Source: Limibacterium fermenti (GTDB lineage Bacteria; Bacteroidota; Bacteroidia; Bacteroidales; Dysgonomonadaceae). Taken from it: a stretch of DNA of 64,000 bases. Positions 18,596 through 27,985 of this stretch are shown in pieces. The DNA lies in contig NZ_CP159486.1 of NCBI RefSeq assembly GCF_041902845.1, forward strand, positions 2,790,001-2,854,000. The letters run 5' to 3'. The position numbers were made by a program, and so were the translations under genes. The notes below the pieces were generated by a model. It saw only the letters and a list, made by a program, of their open reading frames with translations, was not told the origin of the DNA and searched no databases. Position 1 is the first letter of the stretch. The number at the start of each line of letters is the position of its first letter.

Positions 18596-20047
18596 TCAGA
18601 ATTTAATATCGATTGTATTAATAATCCACGGATTAACCGTTACGCTTACTTGAATGTACGCTTCTTCCTTATCAATAGGGGGATTACCCGGTTCTCCGGG
18701 TTGGCTCGGATCTACCGTACCTCCGCCGGGAACATCCTCTCCCAAGTCGCTAATAGAAGAAATTTTGAGTTTATAAACCGAATTGCGGAACACGCCGTAA
18801 TAATCCGATCCGTTATATTGATGAGTGGTGTTCGGATCGAGAATAAAATACGTATAGTACATCACTCCGTTCTCATAAACTTGAATTCCAAGGCCGCGCA
18901 ATTGAGGTATGCTATAGGTGGAGAGATCGACACCTGAAAAATCAGGAAGCGCATTTATTATAGTTAAAGTTGCATAGACTTGCTCCCTATACTTGTAGAA
19001 AGTAGGCGCATTAGCCCCGCTTATCTTAGCCTGCACCTTATAAATCACTCCGGTCGTTTCCCCCCGTCCGGATGTAATCTTGTTGGAAGCGCCGTAAAAC
19101 GACAAGGTCGGACGGTTCTCCGTAGTATAAACAGGCCCTAGACCGTACGTGATTGTCGGACTATCCTTGGTTAAATCCGTCATTGCAGTAACATTTCCGG
19201 TACCGGCATCTTTTGTCAATTGGGTATAAGTACTGATGTTATTAAAATACTGATCGGAAACCAACTCCGTACCGCCGGGAAACAGCGGGGTGGATAACAC
19301 ATTGTCATCCGCCAAAGGATTAAGGGCTCCATTGGGATTGGCGCTATTCCATTGTTGAAGCAGATTAAACTGTTTATTTCCGTTCAAAAGTACAAAGCCG
19401 GTAATATCTACCGCATCGAGCAAAGATGTCTTGGCCGTAAGGTCGGTAATCACCGGAGCATTGGCGGTATAACCGGTCGGATCCTCGATTTTCGCAGCAA
19501 CACGATCCACATAAATCGTCGCTTGGGCGGGATTGTTAACCGTGTTGGCGGCCGAAACGGTTGTTTGGACACCGGCATGAACCGTATTCGGATTGTGTTG
19601 GTTAACCATAAAAAATTTGCCGCTTTTATATCCGGGGGAGGCCTCTTGAGCCGTAACGCCGGAAATAACTCGATCAATGTTCGTTGTCGCAGCTAAATCG
19701 GCCGTAGCGATCGGACAATTCACCAGTGCATACACGTAGTATGTCCCCAGTGATATCTGAAACTTATCCGTTGTCCCCGATGATATACTGGGTGTTGCAA
19801 CATGCTGGATAACACCGGCGCTATTGGCGAATACCACCGTCACATCATCAATGACGCTTTCCGCCGGAAGTCCGGGTTCGGTAGGAGTTCCGGTCGTTCG
19901 AGCGCCCGGAGGGTTACTTACTGTCAGGGTTATATATCCCTGCAACGCTTCGTTGGAATCCGTTTGTTTCAGATCCTCTTTGCTGCATGCCGAAAGGACG
20001 AATAATGTCGCTAAGGCTGCCAAAAAAAAGTAATTGCTGATTTTCAT
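18596..20047 (-). CDS. Mfa1-like major fimbrial subunit
   Basis: A 483-residue protein with a lipoprotein signal (TLFVLSACSKED). It has an N-terminal domain with GYITLTVSNPPGARTTG and VIDDVTVVFANSAGVI, a central IYVDRVAAKIED segment (the arginine processing and assembly region of Mfa1/FimA proteins lies earlier, near PPGARTTG), and the C-terminal VSVTVNPWIINTIDIKF that ends Mfa1-type pilins. Lipidated pilin is transported, cleaved by an Arg protease and polymerised by strand exchange. It sits third in the operon, after DUF3575 and DUF3868/OmpA genes, as in Porphyromonas and Bacteroides fimbrial loci. The gene is intact. Confidence 0.85.
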   Translation of the reverse strand: MKISNYFFLAALATLFVLSACSKEDLKQTDSNEALQGYITLTVSNPPGARTTGTPTEPGLPAESVIDDVTVVFANSAGVIQHVATPSISSGTTDKFQISLGTYYVYALVNCPIATADLAATTNIDRVISGVTAQEASPGYKSGKFFMVNQHNPNTVHAGVQTTVSAANTVNNPAQATIYVDRVAAKIEDPTGYTANAPVITDLTAKTSLLDAVDITGFVLLNGNKQFNLLQQWNSANPNGALNPLADDNVLSTPLFPGGTELVSDQYFNNISTYTQLTKDAGTGNVTAMTDLTKDSPTITYGLGPVYTTENRPTLSFYGASNKITSGRGETTGVIYKVQAKISGANAPTFYKYREQVYATLTIINALPDFSGVDLSTYSIPQLRGLGIQVYENGVMYYTYFILDPNTTHQYNGSDYYGVFRNSVYKLKISSISDLGEDVPGGGTVDPSQPGEPGNPPIDKEEAYIQVSVTVNPWIINTIDIKF

Positions 20048-20140
20048 AACGTAAAAAATTTTAATGTAATATACCTGTTAATTATATAGTATTAAAAAAC
20101 TTATATTGTCATACGGTCTTTCATTGATGGAAATGCTCCA

Positions 20141-21196
20141 TTATTCTTTTATCAAATACGTAACCTTGTATTCGGTGCGTCTCAACAGGGGGAAAATATC
20201 CTTTTTCAATATCCGGTATACCCGCCCTCCATCAAGTTCCGTCAAGCGTTTTTTTCGCCACTCAGAGTTTTCGTTACGATGAATGATACCGATTATTTCG
20301 TCTTTGCGAAAGACATTCTCCTGTTCGACCAATCGGGCAAATCCGTCCCAATCTTCGGCGACATGAGCGATGAGAAGCTGCCCGGGCGATAAATTCAAGT
20401 CGAAAAAAACAGAAATATAATCTGCCAGCGCCTGCGCCCTCTCGCGGGACAATTTTTCGTTAAGAGCATAAGATCCATCAAGGGAAGCATAGCCGGTGAG
20501 TGCAATCTCAATAATTTGAGCATGATCGATTTTTTCAATTTGACGGATGGATGCGTTTATTTTAGCTAATTCATATTTATTCCTCCCGAAATTAATATCC
20601 AGCATCGAACTCCCTACAGGAAAATCGATATATGCCTTACCCGCTTTTTCCACCCGTTTTTCGGACTTCATCTTTACGGCCGCTTCTTCCGGTACCGGAG
20701 ACACGGCCACCGGTTCATCGGCAATAACCAACGTTCCCAATTCGATAATTTCCCGGGAGAAATCGCCGCATTTCCACACGGTTTGTTCAACATAAAGATT
20801 TGCATTCTTCATCCACTCGCGGTAGGATAGCTGTGTATCGAAAGGAGAAACAATATTTCTTTCCTTTCCCGTGTTTATCAGGAAGGGTTTGTCGGCTGCC
20901 GTTTTATGCCCGTGCAAGGCTATCCACCGGTCGTAGGTTCGTCGGCGATCCGTTCCGTTGATAACGACAGGTTGGAAGTAATAAAGGCTGTCTCCGTTTT
21001 TCAGGAAGGGATTCAGGAAAACGGACTGGCAACTTGCGATGAGGATTGTGTTTACCGAAACGGTATAATCTGCATTTACGTACGGGCCGTTCTTTTCAAG
21101 CACATCAAGTTGAATATCGACGGCTTTATGCTGTTGGGCTGTAGCAATACTTCCCAGGGATACAAGCATGAGGAGTATTATATTGATTTTTTTCAT
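20141..21196 (-). CDS. DUF3868/OmpA-like fimbria-associated protein
   Basis: A 351-residue protein with a signal peptide (SLGSIATAQQ). Residues ~25-170 match the DUF3868 pattern (VNTILIASCQSVFLNPFL..GDSLYYFQPVVINGTDRRRTYDRW). The C-terminal ~150 residues resemble an OmpA peptidoglycan-binding fold (IEIALTGYASLDGSYALNEKLSRERAQALADYI). It probably helps seat the fimbria in the envelope. The gene follows the DUF3575 gene by 8 nt and precedes the Mfa1-like gene by 93 nt in one direction. Its role is known only by association with fimbrial operons. Confidence 0.8.
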   Translation of the reverse strand: MKKINIILLMLVSLGSIATAQQHKAVDIQLDVLEKNGPYVNADYTVSVNTILIASCQSVFLNPFLKNGDSLYYFQPVVINGTDRRRTYDRWIALHGHKTAADKPFLINTGKERNIVSPFDTQLSYREWMKNANLYVEQTVWKCGDFSREIIELGTLVIADEPVAVSPVPEEAAVKMKSEKRVEKAGKAYIDFPVGSSMLDINFGRNKYELAKINASIRQIEKIDHAQIIEIALTGYASLDGSYALNEKLSRERAQALADYISVFFDLNLSPGQLLIAHVAEDWDGFARLVEQENVFRKDEIIGIIHRNENSEWRKKRLTELDGGRVYRILKKDIFPLLRRTEYKVTYLIKE

Positions 21197-21204
21197 AACC
21201 GGTA

Positions 21205-21817
21205 TTATTTAATAATATATATTAAAGAAACAGCGAGTTTAGTCGGTCCGAAATAATGCTTGTCGTTGTCGTATAATTCTTTGGTGCATGTATTGCATTG
21301 ACGGCTATAAGCCGTATAATCGAAATACACATAACCAAGTCCCAGTGTAGCTTCAAGATTCCATCGGGGGGACAGATACCATTGATATCCATAACCGATA
21401 CCGGCTCCATATAGATTTCCCTGATATCTGGTTGATTCGTTTTTTTTTGGAAGTGAGGAACGGAAAATGGATTCCTCCTGCATTATATCGGGCATAAAGT
21501 CCATGGATTCCCAAAAAGTGCCCGTTGAAAGGTTCGCAAAACCAGCACCGAATCTCCGGCTGCACCAACAGATGTTTGAACTTCTTATTTCCCCTGAATG
21601 TCCATGGATTATAGTTAACCGAAAAATCCATCGTATATTGTCGTCCCGTCTTAAACTCCAGTCCGAGGTTGAGCGTGGAGGTGAGATCGTACAACAAATT
21701 TGTTTTTAGTCCCATACTTGCCGATGGAAATGGCACATTGTCTGTTGTAACGGACTGCTCATCTAAATCGGCAAAACCGAGAAATAAGAATAATAGGATA
21801 AATATACAAGTTTTCAT
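21205..21817 (-). pseudogene. DUF3575 outer-membrane protein gene, frameshifted at a run of nine A
   Basis: The frame from ATG 21817 gives a signal peptide and the DUF3575 start (MGLKTNLLYDLTSTLNLGLEFKTGRQYTMDFSVNYNPWTF) up to FLTSKKK, then nonsense. After the poly-A run at ~21430-21438 the correct protein continues in another frame: ESTRYQGNLYGAGIGYGYQWYLSPRWNLEATLG..YFGPTKLAVSLIYIIK, to the stop at 21205. With eight A instead of nine, one protein of about 203 residues results. This is either a phase-variable or slippage-dependent gene or a sequencing error. DUF3575 proteins lead Bacteroidales fimbrial operons; their exact role is unknown. Confidence 0.8.
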
Positions 21818-22166
21818 AAAGTATATTTGTTGATGTCATGTAAAAAAATTCAGCGGCTTTGGAAAATATGCCACTGGCCCTTAATTCTAAAATGATTCCT
21901 TAAAAAGGAACTGAAATAGGATGTCAAAGATCAAAACGGATAGCAGAAAAGTCAATAATATTTACAAACAATTGACTAAAAATTGCTAATATTTCAATAT
22001 TGCAAAGGAAACGTATCTTTATCTTAAAACCTAATTTTATCTAGTCAACAACAGTTAAAAGGGACATTTCGCCCATATTTAGATACTAAAACAGACATTT
22101 TTACGGTTTAAAATGAATGGGAATAATCTCTTTGATTAGTTTGACGGTGTTTTTAATGATAAAAAC

Positions 22167-22211
22167 TGTAAAATCGAGGGCGCCACTGAAAGCGGCACCC
22201 TCGATTTTACA
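22167..22211 (-). terminator. Strong hairpin downstream of the P-type ATPase gene
   Basis: GTAAAATCGAGGG pairs perfectly with CCCTCGATTTTAC; a C-A mismatch and a GCC/GGC extension close a short loop. It lies 224 nt past the ATPase stop. The 617-bp gap 21818-22434 otherwise holds the untranslated leader of the fimbrial operon and AT-rich sequence; no gene in it convinces me. Confidence 0.7.
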
Positions 22212-22434
22212 AAGAATGAATAATGCGGGGATAACCCCACGTCAAAACTCCGGAACTTCGGATATGGAAGAAGTTTTTCCGAACGGCCACTACAGTTGTT
22301 GTGTGGATACTTCTAAATCCTTCGCAACACGCATCCATAAAAGTAAACAGGTAATAATAGTCACCCTGCTTAGAACTAGATGAAGGCACATAAGCCATGC
22401 CGTTAATTTTTTGGTCGCCCTCTATTTATCCGAA

Positions 22435-25107
22435 TCAATACTCGTCTTGCGTATGATTAATCTTGAAAAGTTTCACAACTTCAACGACGACAATCGGAAC
22501 AAGCGATAATCCTATTACATACAACCAATGGGTCGTATCCATCGCCGCCAGCTTAAAGACATCCCTCAATGCGGGAACCAACAGCACAACCAACATGATG
22601 GCTGCCGAAGCCAATATAGCCGCGATGAGCGGTTTGTTGCTGAAAATACTGGTTTTAAAAGACGATTGCCGGTTGGAATGCAAGTTCCGCACATGGAATA
22701 ATTGCGAAAGAGCCAATACGGCAAAAGCCATCGTTTGCCCCAACATATTTCCACCATCGTGATATCCGAGTAAATAAGCAAATAACGAAATCAAACCGAT
22801 CGTCATTCCCTGATAAAAGATTCGCCACGTCATCCCTTTGGTGAAAAATCCTTTTTGAGGATCACGCGGACGGCGCGTCATGATATCTTTTTCGGCCGGA
22901 TCCATACTGAGGGCCAATGCCGGAAGACTATCCGTAACGAGATTCACCCATAAAATCATGATCGGCGTGAGCGGATTACCCAAATTAAAAAGTGAAGCGA
23001 TAAGAATAAGTAAAACTTCCCCCACATTCGCCGAAAGCAGGAACTGAATTACTTTAAGAATATTATCATAAATACGCCGTCCTTCTTCTACAGCCCCCAC
23101 AATGGTTGCAAAGTTATCGTCGGTAAGAATTACGTCCGAAGCATCCTTCGCGACCTCCGTTCCCACAATGCCCATAGATACGCCGATATCGGCCTGCTTC
23201 AAGGCGGGAGCATCGTTCACTCCGTCGCCCGTCATGGCAACGATGTCGCCATGAGACTGCCAGGCTTGCACGATACGCACCTTATGTTCCGGCGCTACAC
23301 GGGCATAGACCGAATATTCTTCCACATCGCGATAAAGTTCCTCATCGGACATTTCCTGAAGAGTCGTGCCGACAATAGCTTTATCTCCATGTTGATAAAT
23401 TCCTATTTCGTCGGCAATGGCTACGGCCGTTACCTTATGGTCACCGGTAATCATTACCGGACGAATACCGGCGGTTTTACAGGTTTTCACCGCCTCCAAT
23501 ACTTCAGGACGCGCCGGGTCGATCATTCCGAGGAGTCCGACAAAAACCAAATCACGTTCCACGGTTTCCGAATTAACCGTTTCCGGCATCTCCTTTATAT
23601 TGCGGTAAGCTGTTGAAAGGACTCTTAAAGCCGATTTAGCCATACGTTCATTTTCCTCGCGAATAGTGGCAATATCTTCCTCTGTTATTTCACGCACCTT
23701 GCCATGCATTTGGATATGGGTAGTAACAGCCAGCACTTCATCCAAACCACCCTTTACATTAATGCGATAAGTCCCGTCTTCCATCCGGTTGATGGTCGCC
23801 ATACGTTTTCTCTCCGAATCGAAAGGCACCTCGTTCGCACGCGGATAGGCCTTTTCCAATTCATTTTTATTCATACCGAGCGCAAGAGCCACATCTACGA
23901 TAGCCGTTTCGGTAGGATCGCCGGCATTTTGATGTTTTCCATCGGGTAACATCTTCAGATGCGCATCGGTGCACAATACCGAAGCATGAAGCAATAACTT
24001 CTCATCCTCATCCAGCTCTTCGGGAAGAGGAGGATTCTTGAAGTCCACCCGGTTACCGCCGGTCCATCCTTCTACTACCGTCATTTTATTCTGTGTGAGC
24101 GTTCCGGTTTTGTCCGAACAGATAACCGTCGTACTTCCTAACGTTTCGACAGAAGGCAATGTCCGCACAATCGCATTCAATTTCACCAATCTCTGTACGC
24201 CAATGGCCAGCACGATGGTCGAAACGATTTGCAATCCTTCCGGAATAGCAGCAACGGCCAAACTAACAGCCATCATAAACATCTCGAGCCAATCATTTCC
24301 GTATAGAATCCCGACGATGAATATCACCGCACAGATAGCCAACGCTACATATCCCAGTATTTTTCCGAGTTGCTCCAACCGTTTGGTCATCGGAGTTTCC
24401 GTTTGTTCGGTATTTTGGAGCATATGGGCAATCTTTCCCACCTCCGTTTCCATTCCGGTACCGACCACGACACCTTTGCCCCGGCCGTAAGTGACTATAC
24501 TGGTCGAGAAGGCCATATTTTCGCGATCGCCGATAGCAATATCGGAACTTTCGAGAGGCGCGGTACTTTTCTCTACAGGAACCGATTCTCCGGTAAGGGC
24601 GGACTCCTGAATCTTCAAGTTGTGCGCATTCACCAACCGCATGTCAGCGGGGATAATATCCCCCGTATCCAATACGACCATATCTCCGGGAACAATTTCG
24701 GTAGAAACCACTTCGGTGACTTCGCCGTCGCGAAGCACCTTCGAATGCGGCGCACTCATTTTATTTAATGCTTCCAATGATGATTGAGCCTTTCTTTCTT
24801 CTACTACACCGATAACGGCATTAATAAGCAGAATAGCAAGAATGATAAAGGTTTCTGTTAATCCTTCACCCTCCAGCACCCCGATGACTCCCGAGATGAT
24901 AGCGGCTATAAGTAAAATGACCACCATACTGCTCTTAAACTGTTCAAAGAACATGGTTGCCAAAGATTTTTGTTTTGTCGATTCCAATTGATTAGGACCT
25001 ACTTCCTCCAGTTTTTGCTTCGCTTCGGCGGAGGACAAGCCTGTGTCGGAGGAAACACTGAAACTTTTCAGCGTATCCTCGACAGATTGATTATAAAAAT
25101 GCTTCAT
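22435..25107 (-). CDS. Calcium-translocating P-type ATPase, PMCA type
   Basis: An 890-residue protein. It has an N-terminal cation-ATPase domain (SVEDTLKSFSVSSDTGLS), TGES near residue 173 (actuator domain), PEGL near 290 in transmembrane segment 4, the phosphorylation site DKTGT at Asp332, GDPTETA in the nucleotide domain, and MTGDGVNDAPALKQADIG. A C-terminal cation-ATPase domain carries NLVTDSLPALALSMDP. The PEGL motif and C-terminal NLVTD are those of Ca2+ pumps. It exports Ca2+ from the cytoplasm at the inner membrane. It is transcribed away from EF-G2, with a 458-bp shared upstream region. Confidence 0.92.
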   Translation of the reverse strand: MKHFYNQSVEDTLKSFSVSSDTGLSSAEAKQKLEEVGPNQLESTKQKSLATMFFEQFKSSMVVILLIAAIISGVIGVLEGEGLTETFIILAILLINAVIGVVEERKAQSSLEALNKMSAPHSKVLRDGEVTEVVSTEIVPGDMVVLDTGDIIPADMRLVNAHNLKIQESALTGESVPVEKSTAPLESSDIAIGDRENMAFSTSIVTYGRGKGVVVGTGMETEVGKIAHMLQNTEQTETPMTKRLEQLGKILGYVALAICAVIFIVGILYGNDWLEMFMMAVSLAVAAIPEGLQIVSTIVLAIGVQRLVKLNAIVRTLPSVETLGSTTVICSDKTGTLTQNKMTVVEGWTGGNRVDFKNPPLPEELDEDEKLLLHASVLCTDAHLKMLPDGKHQNAGDPTETAIVDVALALGMNKNELEKAYPRANEVPFDSERKRMATINRMEDGTYRINVKGGLDEVLAVTTHIQMHGKVREITEEDIATIREENERMAKSALRVLSTAYRNIKEMPETVNSETVERDLVFVGLLGMIDPARPEVLEAVKTCKTAGIRPVMITGDHKVTAVAIADEIGIYQHGDKAIVGTTLQEMSDEELYRDVEEYSVYARVAPEHKVRIVQAWQSHGDIVAMTGDGVNDAPALKQADIGVSMGIVGTEVAKDASDVILTDDNFATIVGAVEEGRRIYDNILKVIQFLLSANVGEVLLILIASLFNLGNPLTPIMILWVNLVTDSLPALALSMDPAEKDIMTRRPRDPQKGFFTKGMTWRIFYQGMTIGLISLFAYLLGYHDGGNMLGQTMAFAVLALSQLFHVRNLHSNRQSSFKTSIFSNKPLIAAILASAAIMLVVLLVPALRDVFKLAAMDTTHWLYVIGLSLVPIVVVEVVKLFKINHTQDEY

Positions 25108-25475
25108 TATTTATCGATCTTTTATTTTGAATGTAAGTGGTTTTTGAATGTTGAAATAATTAAAAAACGGAAGGTTGGCAGTTAACTCCGGGGTCTACTC
25201 CGGAAAGCCATAATTGTTTAAATGTCCAGCATGGAGGGAACTTCACTTCCGCGAAAACCCGTTCAAGTATACAATGAATAGCCGTAATAGTATCTGTTAT
25301 TGGCATCTTTTCTTATTAATTGAAGATAATAAAACAACAAATAAAAACGGAAATTGTTTTAAGTGGAATAAAGAAAGGCAAATACACGACTCCCGTTTTT
25401 TATGTTATAGAACATCATCTCAAAATTTTATCCTATCATCTATTTTTTGTAAATTGCGCCGTTCTTTTAAGACAT

Positions 25476-25488
25476 TGCAAACGATTGC
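25476..25488. promoter_or_regulatory. LacI-type palindrome upstream of the EF-G2 gene
   Basis: TGCAAACGATTGC, 77 nt before the EF-G2 start codon, has the GCAA-n-CG-n-TTGC form of LacI/GalR operators. The same 13-mer occurs in inverse orientation before the starch operon (50038-50050). A second inverted pair, CGACTTTG (25488-25495) and CAAAGTCG (25514-25521), follows. The rest of the 458-bp divergent region shows nothing else I can name. Confidence 0.5.
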
Positions 25489-25565
25489 GACTTTGCCTAT
25501 ATAAACGATATGCCAAAGTCGTTTTAATTATAGAGAAATATCAATTATAAATAGTTATTCTAATC

Positions 25566-27722
25566 ATGAAAGTGTATAAAACGAATGAAATCAAGAACAT
25601 TGCCATCATAGGCAATGCCGGATCAGGAAAGACCACTCTTGCGGAAGCGATGCTTTTCGAGAGTGGTCTGATAAAACGACGCGGAACGGTAGACGCGAAG
25701 AATACCGTGAGTGACTATTTTCCTGTGGAAAAAGAGTACGGATACTCGGTCTTTTCTACTGTATTTTCATATGAGTGGAAAGATAAAATGATGAATTTCA
25801 TCGACTGTCCGGGATCCGATGACTTTATAGGAGGAGTCATATCTTCTTTAAATGTTACCGATGCCGCAGTAATGGTTATCAATGCGGCCAATGGAGTTGA
25901 GGTAGGCACCATCAATCAATTCCAATACACCGACAAGCTACACAAGCCCGTCGTTATTGTTATCAATCAATTGGATAATGAAAGAGCGGATTATGACAAT
26001 ACTCTTTCTTCCCTGCATGAACAATATGGTAACAAAGTTGTACCGGTACAATATCCCATCGGAGTAGGATTATCTTTCGATGGCATCGTTGATGTACTCA
26101 AACAAAAACTCTATAAATGGACTCCGGATGCTACCACTCCCGAAATATTGGACATTCCCGAGAGTGAAAAAGAACGCGCGGAAGAATATTACCGGATATT
26201 ACTGGAAGCAGCCGCTGAAAACGACGAAGGATTGATGGAAAAATACTTCGATCAGGGAACCCTTACCGAAGAAGAAATGAGAGAAGGCATTCAGAAAGGA
26301 ATGATCGACCGTAGCCTCTTCCCGCTGTTCTGCACGTCCGGTGAAAAAAACAGGGCGGTACACCGGCTGATGAATTTCCTCTGTCTGGTCGCTCCTTCCC
26401 CCGATCAAGTACCGGCTCCCGTAAACACGGACGGCGAAGAAGTGAAACCCGATGCTTCGGGCCCCACGAGCTTGTTCTTTTTCAAAACCACGGTGGAATC
26501 TCATATTGGCGAAGTCTCGTACTTTAAAGTGATGTCGGGCACGGTAAAAGAAGGCGATGACCTGACGAATGCCGACAGGCACTCGAAAGAAAGACTGGCG
26601 CAAATATATACCGTAGCCGGACAAATCCGCAACAAGGCGGAGGAATTACAGGCCGGCAGCATCGGCGCGGCCGTGAAGCTGAAAGATGTACGCACACACA
26701 ATACGCTAAACGAAAAAGGCGTGGAGCAGCGATTCGATTTTATCCGTTATCCCGAACCGCGTTATCGCAGGGCCATCAAACCGGTAAACGAAGCCTATGC
26801 CGAAAAGCTCAACGAAGCCCTCACGCGAATGAAGGGCGAGGATCCTACGTGGATTGTGGAAATATCGAAAGAACTCAAGCAAACCATCGTTTCGGGACAG
26901 GGCGAGTTCCACCTGAGGACCCTGAAATGGCGCCTGGAAAACAACGACAAGATTGATATCGTATTTTCCGAACCCAAGATTCCTTATCGGGAAACGATTA
27001 CCAAAGCCGCCCGGGCCGATTACCGTCATAAGAAACAATCGGGAGGCGCCGGACAGTTCGGCGAAGTCCATCTCATTGTCGAACCTTATACCGAAGGAAT
27101 GGCTTTGCAGGATGTATACCGTTTTAACGGACAGGAATTTAAAATACAAAACCGCGACACCCAGGAAATCAAGTTGGACTGGGGCGGAAAATTGGTTTTT
27201 GTGAACAGTATTGTCGGAGGCGCTATCGACGCCCGTTTCCTGCCCGCCATCCTCAAAGGCATCATGGCTCGCATGGAACAAGGGCCCCTCACCGGTTCAT
27301 ACGCCCGCGACGTCCGGGTGATTGTCTATGACGGGAAAATGCACCCCGTTGATTCAAACGAAATTTCCTTTCTGCTTGCAGGAAGAAATGCGTTCAGCAC
27401 CGCCTTCAAAAATGCAGGCCCGAAAATTCTCGAACCGGTATACGATGTTACCGTATCCGTCCCCAGTGACTACATGGGCGATGTAATGAGCGACCTCCAA
27501 GGCCGGCGGGCGCTTATTATGGGAATGGAAAGCGAAAAAGGATTCGAAAAGATCAAGGCGAAAGTACCCTTGAAAGAAATGGGCTCTTATTCAACGTCTT
27601 TAAGTTCCATTACGGGTGGACGCGCCTCTTTCTCCATGAAGTTCAATAACTATGAGTTGGTTCCCTCTGACGTACAGGAAAAACTCCTCAAAGAGTACGA
27701 AGCGACACAAAAAGAAGAATGA
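25566..27722 (+). CDS. fusA2: EF-G2, elongation factor G paralogue with degraded GTPase motifs
   Basis: A 718-residue protein with full EF-G layout: G domain, domain II, and domains III-V with YRETITKAARADYRHKKQSGGAGQFGEV. The P-loop GNAGSGKT (16-23) is kept. The RGITI switch I motif is replaced by EYGYSVF, DTPGH is DCPGS (80-84, so the catalytic His is Ser84), and NKxD is NQLD (134-137). These changes match Bacteroides EF-G2 (BT2167), reported to translocate ribosomes without GTP hydrolysis and to matter in carbon-starved gut conditions. The ATG at 25566 is preferred because family conservation begins at once. A terminator follows at 27751. It stands alone in its own transcript. Confidence 0.9.
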   Translation: MKVYKTNEIKNIAIIGNAGSGKTTLAEAMLFESGLIKRRGTVDAKNTVSDYFPVEKEYGYSVFSTVFSYEWKDKMMNFIDCPGSDDFIGGVISSLNVTDAAVMVINAANGVEVGTINQFQYTDKLHKPVVIVINQLDNERADYDNTLSSLHEQYGNKVVPVQYPIGVGLSFDGIVDVLKQKLYKWTPDATTPEILDIPESEKERAEEYYRILLEAAAENDEGLMEKYFDQGTLTEEEMREGIQKGMIDRSLFPLFCTSGEKNRAVHRLMNFLCLVAPSPDQVPAPVNTDGEEVKPDASGPTSLFFFKTTVESHIGEVSYFKVMSGTVKEGDDLTNADRHSKERLAQIYTVAGQIRNKAEELQAGSIGAAVKLKDVRTHNTLNEKGVEQRFDFIRYPEPRYRRAIKPVNEAYAEKLNEALTRMKGEDPTWIVEISKELKQTIVSGQGEFHLRTLKWRLENNDKIDIVFSEPKIPYRETITKAARADYRHKKQSGGAGQFGEVHLIVEPYTEGMALQDVYRFNGQEFKIQNRDTQEIKLDWGGKLVFVNSIVGGAIDARFLPAILKGIMARMEQGPLTGSYARDVRVIVYDGKMHPVDSNEISFLLAGRNAFSTAFKNAGPKILEPVYDVTVSVPSDYMGDVMSDLQGRRALIMGMESEKGFEKIKAKVPLKEMGSYSTSLSSITGGRASFSMKFNNYELVPSDVQEKLLKEYEATQKEE

Positions 27723-27750
27723 TCGGGACAAAAATAATGTCATTTACAGA

Positions 27751-27780
27751 ACAAGGCGGCTATTTAAGGTTGCCTTGTTT
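27751..27780 (+). terminator. Terminator of the EF-G2 gene
   Basis: ACAAGGC (27751-27757) pairs with GCCTTGT (27772-27778), followed by TTTTTAGTTTTTT. It starts 28 nt past the EF-G2 stop. Confidence 0.85.
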
Positions 27781-27941
27781 TTAGTTTTTTAGAGAATGAG
27801 AGCGAAGTGGAATGATTACAACAAGTGTGCACCTACATGATTATTGGTTATATAACGAATTAAAAAGACAATTGGCGCCAATTATAAAAAATTGCGAGTA
27901 AAGCCAAACTTATTTTTTCATTAAGACAAAAAAAAACTTTA

Positions 27942-27949
27942 TTTTTGTC
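27942..27949 (+). promoter_or_regulatory. -7 box of the secreted-protein gene
   Basis: TATTTTTG matches the Bacteroides TAnnTTTG -7 element, 37 nt before the ATG at 27986. A TTTT/C stretch near 27918 could serve as a weak -33. A perfect palindrome AATTGGCGCCAATT (27871-27884) lies upstream. Confidence 0.5.
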
Positions 27950-27985
27950 TCTGTATTCCACATTCAATACACACAACCTAAACAA

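Noticed and set aside
21983..22005. TTGCTAATATTTCAATATTGCAA as an operator of the fimbrial operon
   Set aside because: The two arms are out of register by one base and the region is very AT-rich, so the symmetry is not convincing.
22207..22398. A 63-codon minus-strand frame just before the hairpin at 22167-22211
   Set aside because: It has no recognisable family, no clear ribosome site, and lies in the untranslated tail of the ATPase gene. Coding by chance is more likely.
21818..22434. Invertible promoter for the fimbrial operon
   Set aside because: No matching inverted repeats flank the promoter region, and no invertase gene is nearby.
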